40,397 nt of DNA. Source: Methanimicrococcus sp. Its GTDB lineage: Archaea; Halobacteriota; Methanosarcinia; Methanosarcinales; Methanosarcinaceae. Shown here piece by piece: positions 32,374 through 40,071 of this stretch; the first letter of the stretch is position 1; every line of letters starts with the position of its first letter. The stretch covers positions 1-40,397 of the forward strand of contig WRDC01000001.1 in assembly GCA_009783635.1 (NCBI GenBank). Reading direction: 5' to 3'. The notes under the pieces are model-generated. The model was not told the origin of the DNA. It did not search any database and worked only from the letters and a program-made list of their open reading frames with translations. The position numbers and the translations under genes were made by a program.

Positions 32374-33230
32374 TGACCAGCGGCGCAGAACATATCCCCA
32401 AGTGGAAGATGGATGAAGTTGAAAACATCAAAGAACTCGTCGGCAGTTACAGCATTTTCGGTGTCGTCGGGTTTGAAGGAATCTCTGCCAGCCAGATCCA
32501 GAAGATGAGACGCAACTTAAAAGACTCGGCTGTTTTAAAAGTCACCCGTAACACTTTGAATGAAAAAGCACTCGAAGAATGCGACGGCAATGTCTCCGAC
32601 ATGATTCAGTACATTGAAGGTCAGACGGCATTGATTTTTACAAACGAAAACCCGTTCAAATTATACAAAAGGCTTGAGCAAACCAAAACGCCGTCACCGA
32701 TTAAGGCCGGCGCGATCGCACCCGCGGACATCACTGTCTACAAAGGGCCGACCGCCTACCCGCCGGGCCCCTTGCTCAGTGAGTTCCAGGGCGCAGGCAT
32801 CCCGACATCGGTCGAAGGCGGTAAAATCGCCGTAAAAGAGACCAAAGTTGTCTGCAAAGCCGGTGATAAAGTTTCCCAAAAACTCGCCGTTGCTTTGAAC
32901 AAGCTCGAAATTTTCCCGCTCGAAGTCGGCCTTATTTTAAGAGCCGCTTACGAATCCGGTACGATTTATCTTCCGGATGTCTTGCATGTCGACGAAGCAC
33001 AGATTTTCAATGACATTTCAAAGGCGGCGCAAGAAGCCTTTAACTTGTCCGTGAACGCTGCTATTCCGACAAAGGACAGCATTGAAGCCCTCCTCCAAAA
33101 GGCACACACCGAAGCCGTTAACGCAGCCGTTGAAGCTGAAGTCTGTGAACCTGAGGTCATGGATAAGATTATCGCCAAGGCCAACGCTGAAGCCACATCC
33201 GTCGCAAGCACGAGCAAATTCGAATTATAA
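32370..33230 (+). CDS. rpl10: Large ribosomal subunit protein L10 (P0), without the acidic C-terminal tail
   Basis: This 286-residue stalk base protein (uL10/P0) matches the archaeal family through the rRNA-binding domain (LVGSYSIFGVVGFEGISASQ, VTRNTLNEKAL), the inserted domain around KAGAIAPADITVYKGPTAYP, and the L12-binding helices (SIEALLQKAHTEAVNAAVEA). It ends at TSVASTSKFEL. Most archaeal P0 proteins continue through an alanine-rich hinge and acidic stretch into the same GLGALFG-type tail as L12; that part is absent here. Start may be either adjacent Met (32370 or 32373). It overlaps L1 by four bases. Confidence 0.95.
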   Translation: MMTSGAEHIPKWKMDEVENIKELVGSYSIFGVVGFEGISASQIQKMRRNLKDSAVLKVTRNTLNEKALEECDGNVSDMIQYIEGQTALIFTNENPFKLYKRLEQTKTPSPIKAGAIAPADITVYKGPTAYPPGPLLSEFQGAGIPTSVEGGKIAVKETKVVCKAGDKVSQKLAVALNKLEIFPLEVGLILRAAYESGTIYLPDVLHVDEAQIFNDISKAAQEAFNLSVNAAIPTKDSIEALLQKAHTEAVNAAVEAEVCEPEVMDKIIAKANAEATSVASTSKFEL

Positions 33231-33306
33231 ACAATCCCGTAAACAATCTCTAAACAATCCACGAATTACTTTATATGAAACGAAAATAAATCAAAGGTGA
33301 AATAAA

Positions 33307-33618
33307 ATGCAATACATCTACGCAGCACTTTTAATCTACAAGAGCGGAAAAGAAATCACAGAAGACTCGGTCAAAGCCGTCCTCACGGCCGCCGGCGCAA
33401 CCATTGACGACGCGCGCGTGAAAGCGCTCATCTCTGCCCTTGAAGGCGTCAACATTGAAGAAGCCATCGCAAAAGCAGCATTCGCAGCACCCGCAGCAGC
33501 CGCAGCAGCACCCGCGGCAGCCGCCGCAGCACCCGCAGCTGCAGCCGAACCCGAGCCTGAAGAAGAAGACCACTCCGAAGAAGAAGGCATGGCCGGTCTC
33601 GGCGCGCTCTTCGGTTAA
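33307..33618 (+). CDS. rpl12: Large ribosomal subunit protein L12 (P1)
   Basis: This 103-residue protein has the dimerising N-terminal domain (MQYIYAALLIYKSGKEITED), a long alanine/proline hinge, an acidic segment and the factor-binding tail GMAGLGALFG. It forms several dimers on the L10 helices and recruits elongation factors. The gap to L10 is 76 nt and has the SD AAAGGTGA. Because L10 lacks this tail, L12 would be the only source of it on this stalk. Confidence 0.96.
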   Translation: MQYIYAALLIYKSGKEITEDSVKAVLTAAGATIDDARVKALISALEGVNIEEAIAKAAFAAPAAAAAAPAAAAAAPAAAAEPEPEEEDHSEEEGMAGLGALFG

Positions 33619-33651
33619 TCCGATTCAAAAATGTTGTAAAGACACGCTCTT

Positions 33652-33687
33652 GACCCGCGGGAATTTCCCCGCGGGTCTTTTTTTTTG
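33652..33687 (+). terminator. Intrinsic terminator of the ribosomal stalk operon
   Basis: A perfect 10-bp GC-rich stem GACCCGCGGG/CCCGCGGGTC (33652-33677) is followed by nine T residues. It lies 33 nt after the L12 stop and is the clearest terminator in the window. Confidence 0.92.
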
Positions 33688-33697
33688 GTTTTAGAGT

Positions 33698-33823
33698 GCT
33701 GTTCAATAACACCACGCTGTTCGATAACACCCTGTTGTTCGATAGCAACCCGCTGTTCGATAGCAATCCGCTGTTCAATAACACCCCGCTGTTCGATAGC
33801 AATCCGCTGTTCGATAACAAACT
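33698..33823. repeat. 18-bp tandem repeat, seven copies
   Basis: Units such as GCTGTTCGATAGCAATCC repeat seven times with AATAACACC/GATAGCAAT variants. The core CTGTTCGAT or CTGTTCAAT is shared, in opposite orientation, with the 15-bp array after pus10. The array lies between the L12 terminator and the radical SAM gene. Confidence 0.95.
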
Positions 33824-33852
33824 TTATGTCTCTGTAATTTCTTTTTTCCACT

Positions 33853-34938
33853 GTGTCCAAATTCGATCCTGTCTTTATGGCCAAAAGTGTCCGGCAGATG
33901 AAAATCCGGCGCAGGCCGGTGATCATTTCTCATTCCGTCAATTCCGGCTGCAATCTTCGCTGCGTTTTTTGTGATGAATGGAAGAAAAATACGCGTACCG
34001 GCGCTGACGGCGCTGACGGCACTGACGGCGATGTTCTTGTTTCATCCGGCAAAGACCCGTCTTTTGAAGACATCTGCAAAATCATTGATTTGGCTGCTGA
34101 CTTTGGTATCGGTTCTTACAACGCTTGGTCTGCCGAGCCGCTGCTTCGCAAGGATTTGCCGATGATTATGAAATACGCCAAATCCAAAGGCATGAAGACA
34201 TTTATGATTACAAACGGCACCTTGCTTAAAAAGAGAATGAATGAGCTGAAAGACGTTGATTACCTTTCCGTTTCCGTTGACGGCCCGTCGGCGACGCGTG
34301 AAATCAGGAGAACGGATTATGAAGCAATCATTGACGGTGTCCGTTATGCTTCCGAAAGCGGTCTTTTGAATGAGCCGCTTTTGATGAATTGCGTCATCAG
34401 CTCTAAAAATACGGAGGAAGTTGCCGATTTGGCGCGTTTTGCCAAAGAGCTCGGAAACGTTAAAATGGCGGTGGAGCCGATTCATTTATTTCAAAGAATC
34501 GGTGAAACCGATTGGGATGATTTAATCATCGGCCCCGCTCAGCAAGAAGCTTTCGTTTCTTTAATGAACCAACTGATCGGAATGAAAAAAGAAGGCTATC
34601 CGATCATCAATTCAAAAACTTATCTGAAACAAATCCGCGACGGTCAAGCAATTAAAAATTGCCGCGTTGACCAAAGCATATTGGCGATCGACTCTTTGAA
34701 TCAAATGTACAATTGCCGGATATTCAATGAACCGCTCGGCAATGCCATTGAGAACTCCGTATTTGACGGCGGCGGTCAAATTATTACAAACGGCATCGCT
34801 GACGTTTGGAATAAAACAAAAGCAAAACGCAAGGAAATGATCAGAAACTGTGAAGGCTGCCGGTTTTTCGGTTACGCCGAATTAACGCTGATGAACAATT
34901 ACAACATCGAATCTTTTTACGGCTATGAATGGCTTTAA
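33853..34938 (+). CDS. Radical SAM protein with SPASM-like C-terminus
   Basis: This 361-residue protein has an intact radical SAM motif (C33-x3-C37-x2-C40 in SGCNLRCVFCDEW). The core continues with NAWSAEPLLRKDL (GGEP-like), TNGTLLKKRM, and LSVSVDGPSATREIRRTDYE. Further cysteines near KNCRVDQS, YNCRIF and RNCEGCRFFGY can hold an auxiliary cluster. A low-complexity acidic insert (TGADGADGTDGD, from a 9-bp DNA repeat) follows the motif. The substrate is unknown; the layout resembles peptide- or cofactor-modifying enzymes. GTG at 33853 or ATG at 33877 could be the start; neither has a good SD. Confidence 0.82.
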   Translation: MSKFDPVFMAKSVRQMKIRRRPVIISHSVNSGCNLRCVFCDEWKKNTRTGADGADGTDGDVLVSSGKDPSFEDICKIIDLAADFGIGSYNAWSAEPLLRKDLPMIMKYAKSKGMKTFMITNGTLLKKRMNELKDVDYLSVSVDGPSATREIRRTDYEAIIDGVRYASESGLLNEPLLMNCVISSKNTEEVADLARFAKELGNVKMAVEPIHLFQRIGETDWDDLIIGPAQQEAFVSLMNQLIGMKKEGYPIINSKTYLKQIRDGQAIKNCRVDQSILAIDSLNQMYNCRIFNEPLGNAIENSVFDGGGQIITNGIADVWNKTKAKRKEMIRNCEGCRFFGYAELTLMNNYNIESFYGYEWL

Positions 34939-35376
34939 GTTTTTTTGTCGGATGAAAATGATTTTGATTTTATTTGATCGTTTCTTTTTTTGTTTCTTTG
35001 GCCGTTTTTTTTCGTTTTCCCGGTTCCTTCTTTTTTCATTTCTTTTTCATTTCTTTTTCATTTCTTTTTCATTTCTTTTTAATTTTCAGAGTCATTCTTC
35101 TGTTCTTGTTTTCATATCTTTCATATGTACTCAATTTTTCTTGTCAACAAGTCAACTTTATTTAATTTATTTAATATATCAATATCGAGTTCAACAAATA
35201 TCAAATTATCTTGATTAAAAATCAAGTCCATTTTTTGAATAGATATATATCTGAAAACGGCTTTTATTTTTTGTTTTGTGACTAAAGATAAATATTGTAT
35301 TATCTTTTCGATTCCGGTTCAATGGGCCTGAGTCGTTCGGTCTGGTTTATTTACCGTTAACGAGAGGAATAATAAT
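34939..35376 (+). promoter_or_regulatory. thiC upstream region
   Basis: No gene is seen. The first part is T-rich with an ATTTCTTTTTC 11-bp tandem array (35030-35080). A perfect 12-bp palindrome AGATATATATCT (35241-35252) is the best TATA candidate and would give a leader of about 100 nt. The leader includes CCGGTTCAATGGGCCTGAG and a GAGAGG SD. I looked for a TPP riboswitch and did not find its conserved core. Confidence 0.45.
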
Positions 35377-36660
35377 ATGTCAATTGTAACAGATGCAAAG
35401 AATGGTATTGTCACCGATGAAATGAGAATCGTTGCAGAAAAAGAAGATTTAGACCCTGAATTCATCAGAAGGGGCATTGCTGCCGGCAGAATTGTTATTC
35501 CGGTCAGCCCTTACAGAAAAGTCAAACTCGCCGGCATCGGTCAGGGATGCCGTACTAAAATTAACGCATCGATTGGCGTGTCTTCAGATATTATTGATCT
35601 GCAGATGGAAATCGACAAAGCCGTCGCCGCAGAAAAAGCCGGTGCGGACACTTTGATGGAACTCGGCACGGGCGGTGACTTCCTTGGGATCAGAAAAGCC
35701 ATTTGTGACTCAATCACCCTTCCGGTCGGCTCTGTTCCGCTCTATCAGGCCTTTATTCAGGCGGCCGAAAAATACGGCTCCATCGTCCACATGACAGAAG
35801 ACGAACTCTTCAAAGCGACCGAAGATCAGGCCAAAGCCGGCACTTGTTTCATGGCGATCCACACCGGTATCAACCAAATTACACTGGACAGATTGAAAAA
35901 GCACGGCAGATACGGCGGTCTTTGCTCCCGCGGCGGCGCTTTCATGAGCACTTGGATGCTCCACAATGAAAAGGAAAACCCGCTTTACGCGCAATTCGAC
36001 TACCTTTGTGAAATCTTAAAAGAACACGAAGTGACTCTTTCCACAGGAAACGGTATGCGCGCAGGCGCCGTCCACGACGCAACCGACCGCGCGCAGGTCC
36101 AGGAACTGATTATCAACTCCGAATGCGCTGAAATCGCCCACGACAAATACGACCTTCAGGTCATCGTCGAAGGCCCCGGTCATGTTCCGCTCGACCAAAT
36201 CAAAACCAACGTTCAGCTGATGAAAGTCATGAGCAACTACAAGCCGTTTTACATGCTCGGCCCGCTTGTCACAGACATTGCGCCCGGTTACGACCACATC
36301 ACAACCGCCATCGGCGCGGCAGTTTCCGCGTCTTACGGCTGTGACTTCCTCTGCTACGTGACGCCCGCCGAACATCTGGCTCTCCCCAACCTCGAAGATG
36401 TCATTACCGGCGTTAAAACCTCCAAGATTGCCGCTCATATCGGCGACATGATCCGTCTCGGCAAGAGAGATGAGGACTTGGCCATGGCCCGCGCCAGAAG
36501 AGAACTCGACTGGGAGCAGATGTACAAAATCGCAATTGATGGCGAGCACGCAAGAGCTGTCCGCAACAGCCGCGCGCCCGGCGACGAAGACGCCTGCACA
36601 ATGTGCGGTGACTTCTGCGCTTTAAAGATTGTCAACCAACACTATGATTTGGCAAAATAA
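35377..36660 (+). CDS. thiC: Phosphomethylpyrimidine synthase ThiC
   Basis: This 427-residue enzyme rearranges 5-aminoimidazole ribotide to HMP phosphate for thiamine synthesis, using a non-canonical radical SAM mechanism. The C-terminal cluster motif CTMCGDFC (C407, C410, C414) is intact, as are GADTLMELGTGGD, SRGGAF and EGPGHVPLDQI. Length and motifs match archaeal ThiC; a paralogue such as the benzimidazole-forming BzaF is less likely but cannot be excluded. The ATG follows GAGAGG. No other thi genes lie in the window. Confidence 0.93.
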   Translation: MSIVTDAKNGIVTDEMRIVAEKEDLDPEFIRRGIAAGRIVIPVSPYRKVKLAGIGQGCRTKINASIGVSSDIIDLQMEIDKAVAAEKAGADTLMELGTGGDFLGIRKAICDSITLPVGSVPLYQAFIQAAEKYGSIVHMTEDELFKATEDQAKAGTCFMAIHTGINQITLDRLKKHGRYGGLCSRGGAFMSTWMLHNEKENPLYAQFDYLCEILKEHEVTLSTGNGMRAGAVHDATDRAQVQELIINSECAEIAHDKYDLQVIVEGPGHVPLDQIKTNVQLMKVMSNYKPFYMLGPLVTDIAPGYDHITTAIGAAVSASYGCDFLCYVTPAEHLALPNLEDVITGVKTSKIAAHIGDMIRLGKRDEDLAMARARRELDWEQMYKIAIDGEHARAVRNSRAPGDEDACTMCGDFCALKIVNQHYDLAK

Positions 36661-36905
36661 TCCGGATATGCAAATATAACCGGATGAGTTGCCGGCCGGA
36701 AATCTTTTTCCGTCCGCAGATGCCCGTTTCCTTTGAAAAATCGAAACGGTGAAAAGCAATCTTATTGTTGGCCCTCCATACCTACCCCATATATCTGATT
36801 GGACGAGTCCGTTTCCGAAACGGATTTGTCCGGTCATAAAAACACATCCCCTATCAAAAACGAATATCGGATTGAAAAAGGGGGCACCCATTCCCCCTTC
36901 AATGA
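36661..36905. ncRNA. Hairpin-dense region after thiC, candidate structured RNA
   Basis: Five stems can be drawn within 245 nt: TCCGG/CCGGA (36661-36684), CGGcCGGAAA/TTTCCGtCCG (36693-36716), CCGTTTC/GAAACGG (36724-36749), a 14-bp stem from GGACGAGTCCGTTT with three G-U pairs (36801-36831), and AAGGGGG/CCCCCTT extended by TTGAA/TTCAA (36872-36902). The first is a good thiC terminator. The remainder could be a small RNA, on either strand. A short minus-strand ORF (start near 36891 with GGGGG upstream) has no family resemblance. Confidence 0.4.
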
Positions 36906-37241
36906 TTCAATGTCCGATAACCACTATTTTCCTTCCGAGTTTTGAGCAGGTTTTTTTTCTCTCTGCTCACTTTTTTCCAATAACAGAGGCGTTTTTTTAA
37001 CCGGCCTTTTGGTTACGCGTCTTTTGGTCTTATATTTCCGGCCGAAAAGTTCGCCATACAGGCGGGGCGGGTTTGAAATTTTTGGAAACCATTCCGATCT
37101 GTCTGTTTTATACTCAAAAAAGGACGGTTTGTTGCCGGTCATTAAAAAAAGGTAAGGAAATTTAAGGGTCAAAAAATAGGAAAAAATAAAAAATGGGATA
37201 AAAAATGAAAAAAGAAATGGAAAAAATAAATAAAAAAGAAA
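36906..37241. other. Non-coding stretch with A-rich repeats
   Basis: A GAGCAG/CTGCTC stem (36944-36968) encloses a T-tract. From about 37170 onward, AAAAAATGG/AAAAATAAA units repeat, giving T-runs on the minus strand that could end the glycosyltransferase transcript. No gene is supported on either strand. Confidence 0.4.
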
Positions 37242-38195
37242 TCAGAACCGGTCGTATTTCGTATTCTGCTCTCTTTTTGCCGCTTTTATCGCTCTGAGCG
37301 TTTTTCTGTGAAGTGTTGCGTTGATGTCGGCCGCAAATCCGGCAATCAGCAGAACCGCCGAAATGCCCGAAAAGAAGAAGAAAGCCGCTCCGGCCACAGA
37401 ATTATGTCCTGTCATGAACGGGTGCGCGGCGATGAACAAAAGCGCAATGAGAAATGACAGAAAACTCCAGACGCCGAAGAAGAAAATCGGATTGTACAGT
37501 CTGGAATATTTGTAAATCGCCATACTGATTTTGTATCCGTCGCGTATCGGGTGAAGTTTTGTTACGACTTTTTTGGGACGCGGCAGATAGGTAATCGGCA
37601 CTTCAATGATTTTTTGTTCTTTCATAAAACATTCGGCCGTCATTTCCGCTTCAATGGCGAAACCGTTCTGTTTTAAATCCAAAGCCTGAACGGATTCGCG
37701 CGTAAAAGCGCGGTATCCTGTACAAATGTCCCGTATGTTTGAGCGAAAAGCGCGCCGGAAGAACCAATTGATGATACGGTTTCCCGTCAGGTTCAGCGCC
37801 GTAAACGCGCCGGATGTCCGGCCGGCAAGTCTGTCGCCCGCGACATGGTCGGCTTCTCCTTTTAATACCGGATACAATAAGTTATTGATTTCTTCGGGCA
37901 GTTCCGTGCCGTCGCCGTCGATCATGACCATATATTTTTCCGTCATGGCGTCAAAAGCCTGAATCATCGCCCGGCCTTTTCCTTTGCCGCTTTGGATGAC
38001 GACGCGGGCGCCCGCCGCTTTGGCGACTTCGCGGGTTTTATCTTGGCTGTTGCCGTCATAAACAAGGATATTGTTATAGCCGACTTTTTTAAAACTTTCA
38101 ATCACGCCACCGATGGCATCTTCTTCATTCAGAACGGGAATGAAGATGCAGACATCATTTTTGTCAAAAATTAAATTGTGGTCTTCTTCGGTCAT
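37242..38195 (-). CDS. Family 2 glycosyltransferase with C-terminal membrane helices
   Basis: This 317-residue protein has a GT-A domain like dolichyl-phosphate sugar synthases: CIFIPVLNEEDAIGGVI, VYDGNSQDKT, the metal-binding DGDGTE segment, RLAGRTSGAF and CTGYRAFTRESV. Two hydrophobic helices near residues 235-300 anchor it in the membrane. It resembles archaeal AglJ-type enzymes that charge dolichyl phosphate for protein N-glycosylation; sugar specificity is unknown. S-layer proteins such as the one in this window would be natural acceptors. AGGAA lies before the ATG. Confidence 0.88.
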   Translation of the reverse strand: MTEEDHNLIFDKNDVCIFIPVLNEEDAIGGVIESFKKVGYNNILVYDGNSQDKTREVAKAAGARVVIQSGKGKGRAMIQAFDAMTEKYMVMIDGDGTELPEEINNLLYPVLKGEADHVAGDRLAGRTSGAFTALNLTGNRIINWFFRRAFRSNIRDICTGYRAFTRESVQALDLKQNGFAIEAEMTAECFMKEQKIIEVPITYLPRPKKVVTKLHPIRDGYKISMAIYKYSRLYNPIFFFGVWSFLSFLIALLFIAAHPFMTGHNSVAGAAFFFFSGISAVLLIAGFAADINATLHRKTLRAIKAAKREQNTKYDRF

Positions 38196-38308
38196 GGAAA
38201 TTCCTGAAATTGTTATGAAATGACGAAATTGTTATGAATGACGAACATCCGCGATGCTGTCTAAATTGTTAAAATTATTAAATAAACGTTTGTTTAAAAT
38301 GAAAAGCG

Positions 38309-38330
38309 TGGGACTTACAAGAGTCCCATG
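38309..38330 (-). terminator. TBP terminator hairpin overlapping the stop codon
   Basis: Read on the minus strand, TGGGACT pairs with AGTCCCA (38310-38329) around a 6-nt loop that includes part of the TBP stop region, followed by GCTTTTCATTTT. The hairpin therefore overlaps the last codons of the gene. Confidence 0.6.
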
Positions 38331-38866
38331 TTGTCCAATTGCTCACGAACGACTTCAACGCCGCGCGCGCAGTCGGCGGGCGTCTTTCCGCCGGTGACGA
38401 CAAGCTTTCCTGAACTGAAAATCAAAACGACGACTTTCGGGTCGCCGATTCTGTAAACGAGTCCCGGGAACTGTTCGGGTTCGTATTCGATGTTTTCAAG
38501 ACCGAGACCGATTGCAATCGCGTTCAGATTCAACACAGCTTTCAGGTCGGCGGAAGCCACAATGTTCTGGACAACGATTTCCGGGTTTCCGATGGTTTTA
38601 ATGCCGATGCCGTTTAATTTTTTGGCCATGCTTCCGATGACGGTGTGGACATCAGACACATTTTTTGCGCCGGTACAGACAACCTTTCCGGACGTAAAAA
38701 CAAGGAAGGCGGCTTTCGGATCGGAAACTCTGTAAACGAGGCCCGGAAACTTCTGCTTGTTGTATTCGGCAGTTTGAAATTTTTCAACGATTAAGTTCAG
38801 GTCGAATTCTTCCGCCAGTTTGGTGGAAGCAACGACATTTTCAATTTTAAGATTAGAATCAGTCAT
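38315..38866 (-). CDS. tbp: TATA-box-binding protein
   Basis: This 183-residue protein consists of two imperfect repeats of about 90 residues, each with the saddle motifs: KIENVVASTKL...FPGLVYRVSDPKAAFLVFTSGKV and IVVQNIVASADL...FPGLVYRIGDPKVVVLIFSSGKL. It binds TATA elements and recruits TFB and RNA polymerase. The ATG has GCGGTAA upstream. The promoter region contains three GTTACCGC-like elements and a TTTATAAA box. Confidence 0.97.
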   Translation of the reverse strand: MTDSNLKIENVVASTKLAEEFDLNLIVEKFQTAEYNKQKFPGLVYRVSDPKAAFLVFTSGKVVCTGAKNVSDVHTVIGSMAKKLNGIGIKTIGNPEIVVQNIVASADLKAVLNLNAIAIGLGLENIEYEPEQFPGLVYRIGDPKVVVLIFSSGKLVVTGGKTPADCARGVEVVREQLDNMGLL

Positions 38867-39086
38867 AAATATTACCGCTATTGGTTTATAATAAAATGTT
38901 ACCGCAATTGATTTCTGTAACCGCTACTGTTAGATTTTTATAAATGTTATAATTGACAAACGGATTCTATAAATAAATCAAAATCCGTTCAAAACTGAAA
39001 GCAAAGTTAATGCGGATGTTCATAAACGCTTATCAAGTATATAAAGAGTATATATAGAATTTATAATATGCCGGTTATTAATCCGT
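38867..39086 (-). promoter_or_regulatory. TBP promoter with repeated TACCGC elements
   Basis: TTTATAAAA (read on minus, near 38936-38944) is a good TATA box, giving a leader of about 45 nt. TTACCGCTATTGG, TTACCGCAATTGA and TAACCGCTACTGT occur at about 38873, 38899 and 38918 on the plus strand, within the leader. They may bind a regulator or form pairing elements in the RNA. Confidence 0.45.
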
Positions 39087-39539
39087 TCAGACAAATGACC
39101 CGCCCATCGGCGCCTCGCAAAAGCCGATGAGCTTGTAAATTTTTCCGCCCGCCTCATCTTCTTTTTGGAAAATTAAAGTTTTCAAATATACCTTTTTTTT
39201 GAAAAGATCGAAATAAACAACTTCGGGTTCACCATCACCGTTTTCGCCCCCGAAACCGTCATTGCCTGTCTCATCCTTAAAACCGTCGCCGCTCGTTTCA
39301 TCCTCAAAACCGTCATCATCGTTTTCATCCTCAAAATCGTCATTGTCGGGAAGCTCAGCCTCCCACTTTTCAATTTTTTTCGGGTCGGCTTCCACGGCAA
39401 AATCCGCCGTTTCAACATCAATCAGACTGACGTCATCGTCTTCATCCGTTTCATCAAAAGAAATCCGGAAGGTAAATCCTTCTTTTTCTAACCGGTTTTT
39501 GATTTCTTCCAAATTTGAAAATGTCTCTTCGATTTCCAT
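39087..39539 (-). CDS. Highly acidic repeat protein, function unknown
   Basis: This 150-residue protein has an N-terminal part of mixed strands and helices (EIEETFSNLEEIKNRLEKEG), then a very acidic central segment of DGFEDE / DGFKDE / DGFGGE units, then a beta-rich C-terminus (VYFDLFKKKVYLKTLIF, FCEAPMGGSFV). The repeat reflects a 27-30-bp DNA repetition. No family is recognised. There is no SD; a TTAATATAG element about 25 nt upstream suggests a leaderless message. It lies upstream of tbp on the same strand with a 220-nt gap. Confidence 0.6.
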   Translation of the reverse strand: MEIEETFSNLEEIKNRLEKEGFTFRISFDETDEDDDVSLIDVETADFAVEADPKKIEKWEAELPDNDDFEDENDDDGFEDETSGDGFKDETGNDGFGGENGDGEPEVVYFDLFKKKVYLKTLIFQKEDEAGGKIYKLIGFCEAPMGGSFV

Positions 39540-39554
39540 AAACAGAAAATGGAT

Positions 39555-39640
39555 TTTCTTCTATATTAACGATTGACAAAAATTAACGATTGGAAAAACG
39601 ATTGGCAAAAATTAACGATTGACAAAAGCAAAGCTCTTCA
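39555..39640. repeat. ATTAACGATTG tandem repeat
   Basis: Units of ATTAACGATTGACAAAA and ATTAACGATTGGAAAAACG repeat about four times upstream of the acidic protein gene. No gene is seen in it. Confidence 0.85.
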
Positions 39641-39660
39641 GTCCGGATCAGTGTAAAAAA

Positions 39661-39858
39661 ATGATGAGAGGGGGTTTTGAACAAAAAAACCGGCGCCGGT
39701 GTTTGAATACAAAGTTAAATAAAAGAGCGACAAGAGGGGGATTTGAACCTAAAAGCCGGTGCCCGTGTTTGAATACAAAATCAAATAAAAAAGCGACAAG
39801 AGGGTGATTTGAATCGAAAAACCGGTACCCGTATTTGAATACAAGACTAAATAAAAAA
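39661..39858. repeat. 66-bp tandem copies of the tRNA-Ser 3' end plus flank
   Basis: Three copies of a 66-bp unit (39661-39726, 39727-39792, 39793-39858) lie directly downstream of tRNA-Ser in its direction. Each starts with about 24 bp matching the tRNA T-loop, T-stem 3' side and acceptor 3' side (GCGACAAGAGGGGGATTTGA on the plus strand), followed by a 42-bp flank with CCGGTGCCCGTGTTTGAATA. The copy farthest from the tRNA is the most diverged. The 66-bp period leaves a spurious minus-strand frame open. Confidence 0.92.
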
Positions 39859-39859
39859 G

Positions 39860-39944
39860 CGACGAGAGGGGGATTTGAACCCCCGAGTTGCAAAGCAACA
39901 TAGGATTAGCAATCCTACGCCCTACCGAGCTAGGCTATCTCGTC
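39860..39944 (-). tRNA. tRNA-Ser (anticodon GCU)
   Basis: On the minus strand an 85-nt class II tRNA folds. The acceptor is GACGAGA/TCTCGTC with discriminator G, the anticodon stem TAGGA/TCCTA carries loop TTGCTAA (anticodon GCT), the long variable arm is GTTGC/GCAAC, and the T-arm is GGGGG/CCCCC with loop TTCAAAT. The long variable arm and G73 are serine identity features. CCA is not encoded and a T-run follows. It lies about 130 nt downstream of the SRP RNA on the same strand, a linkage also known in other methanogens. Confidence 0.96.
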
Positions 39945-40071
39945 AGTGATTTCAACAGAAATTTCAAATTCTTTCCGTTCTGTTCAAAAATGCTTTCCCA
40001 TAAAAGAAAGACGAATATTTAATGCTTACTGTCCGCCGCTTTTCCGGGTCTTTGTTTTTCGGACGGGACAA

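Noticed and set aside
34939..35376. TPP riboswitch upstream of thiC
   Set aside because: CTGAG and CTGGTTTA-like pieces are present, but the conserved TPP core arrangement is missing and the lengths do not fit.
36622..36891. Minus-strand 89-codon frame after thiC (MGAPFFNP...)
   Set aside because: A GGGGG run precedes the ATG, but the frame runs through several strong hairpins and into thiC, with no recognisable domain. Kept only as a note under the candidate RNA.
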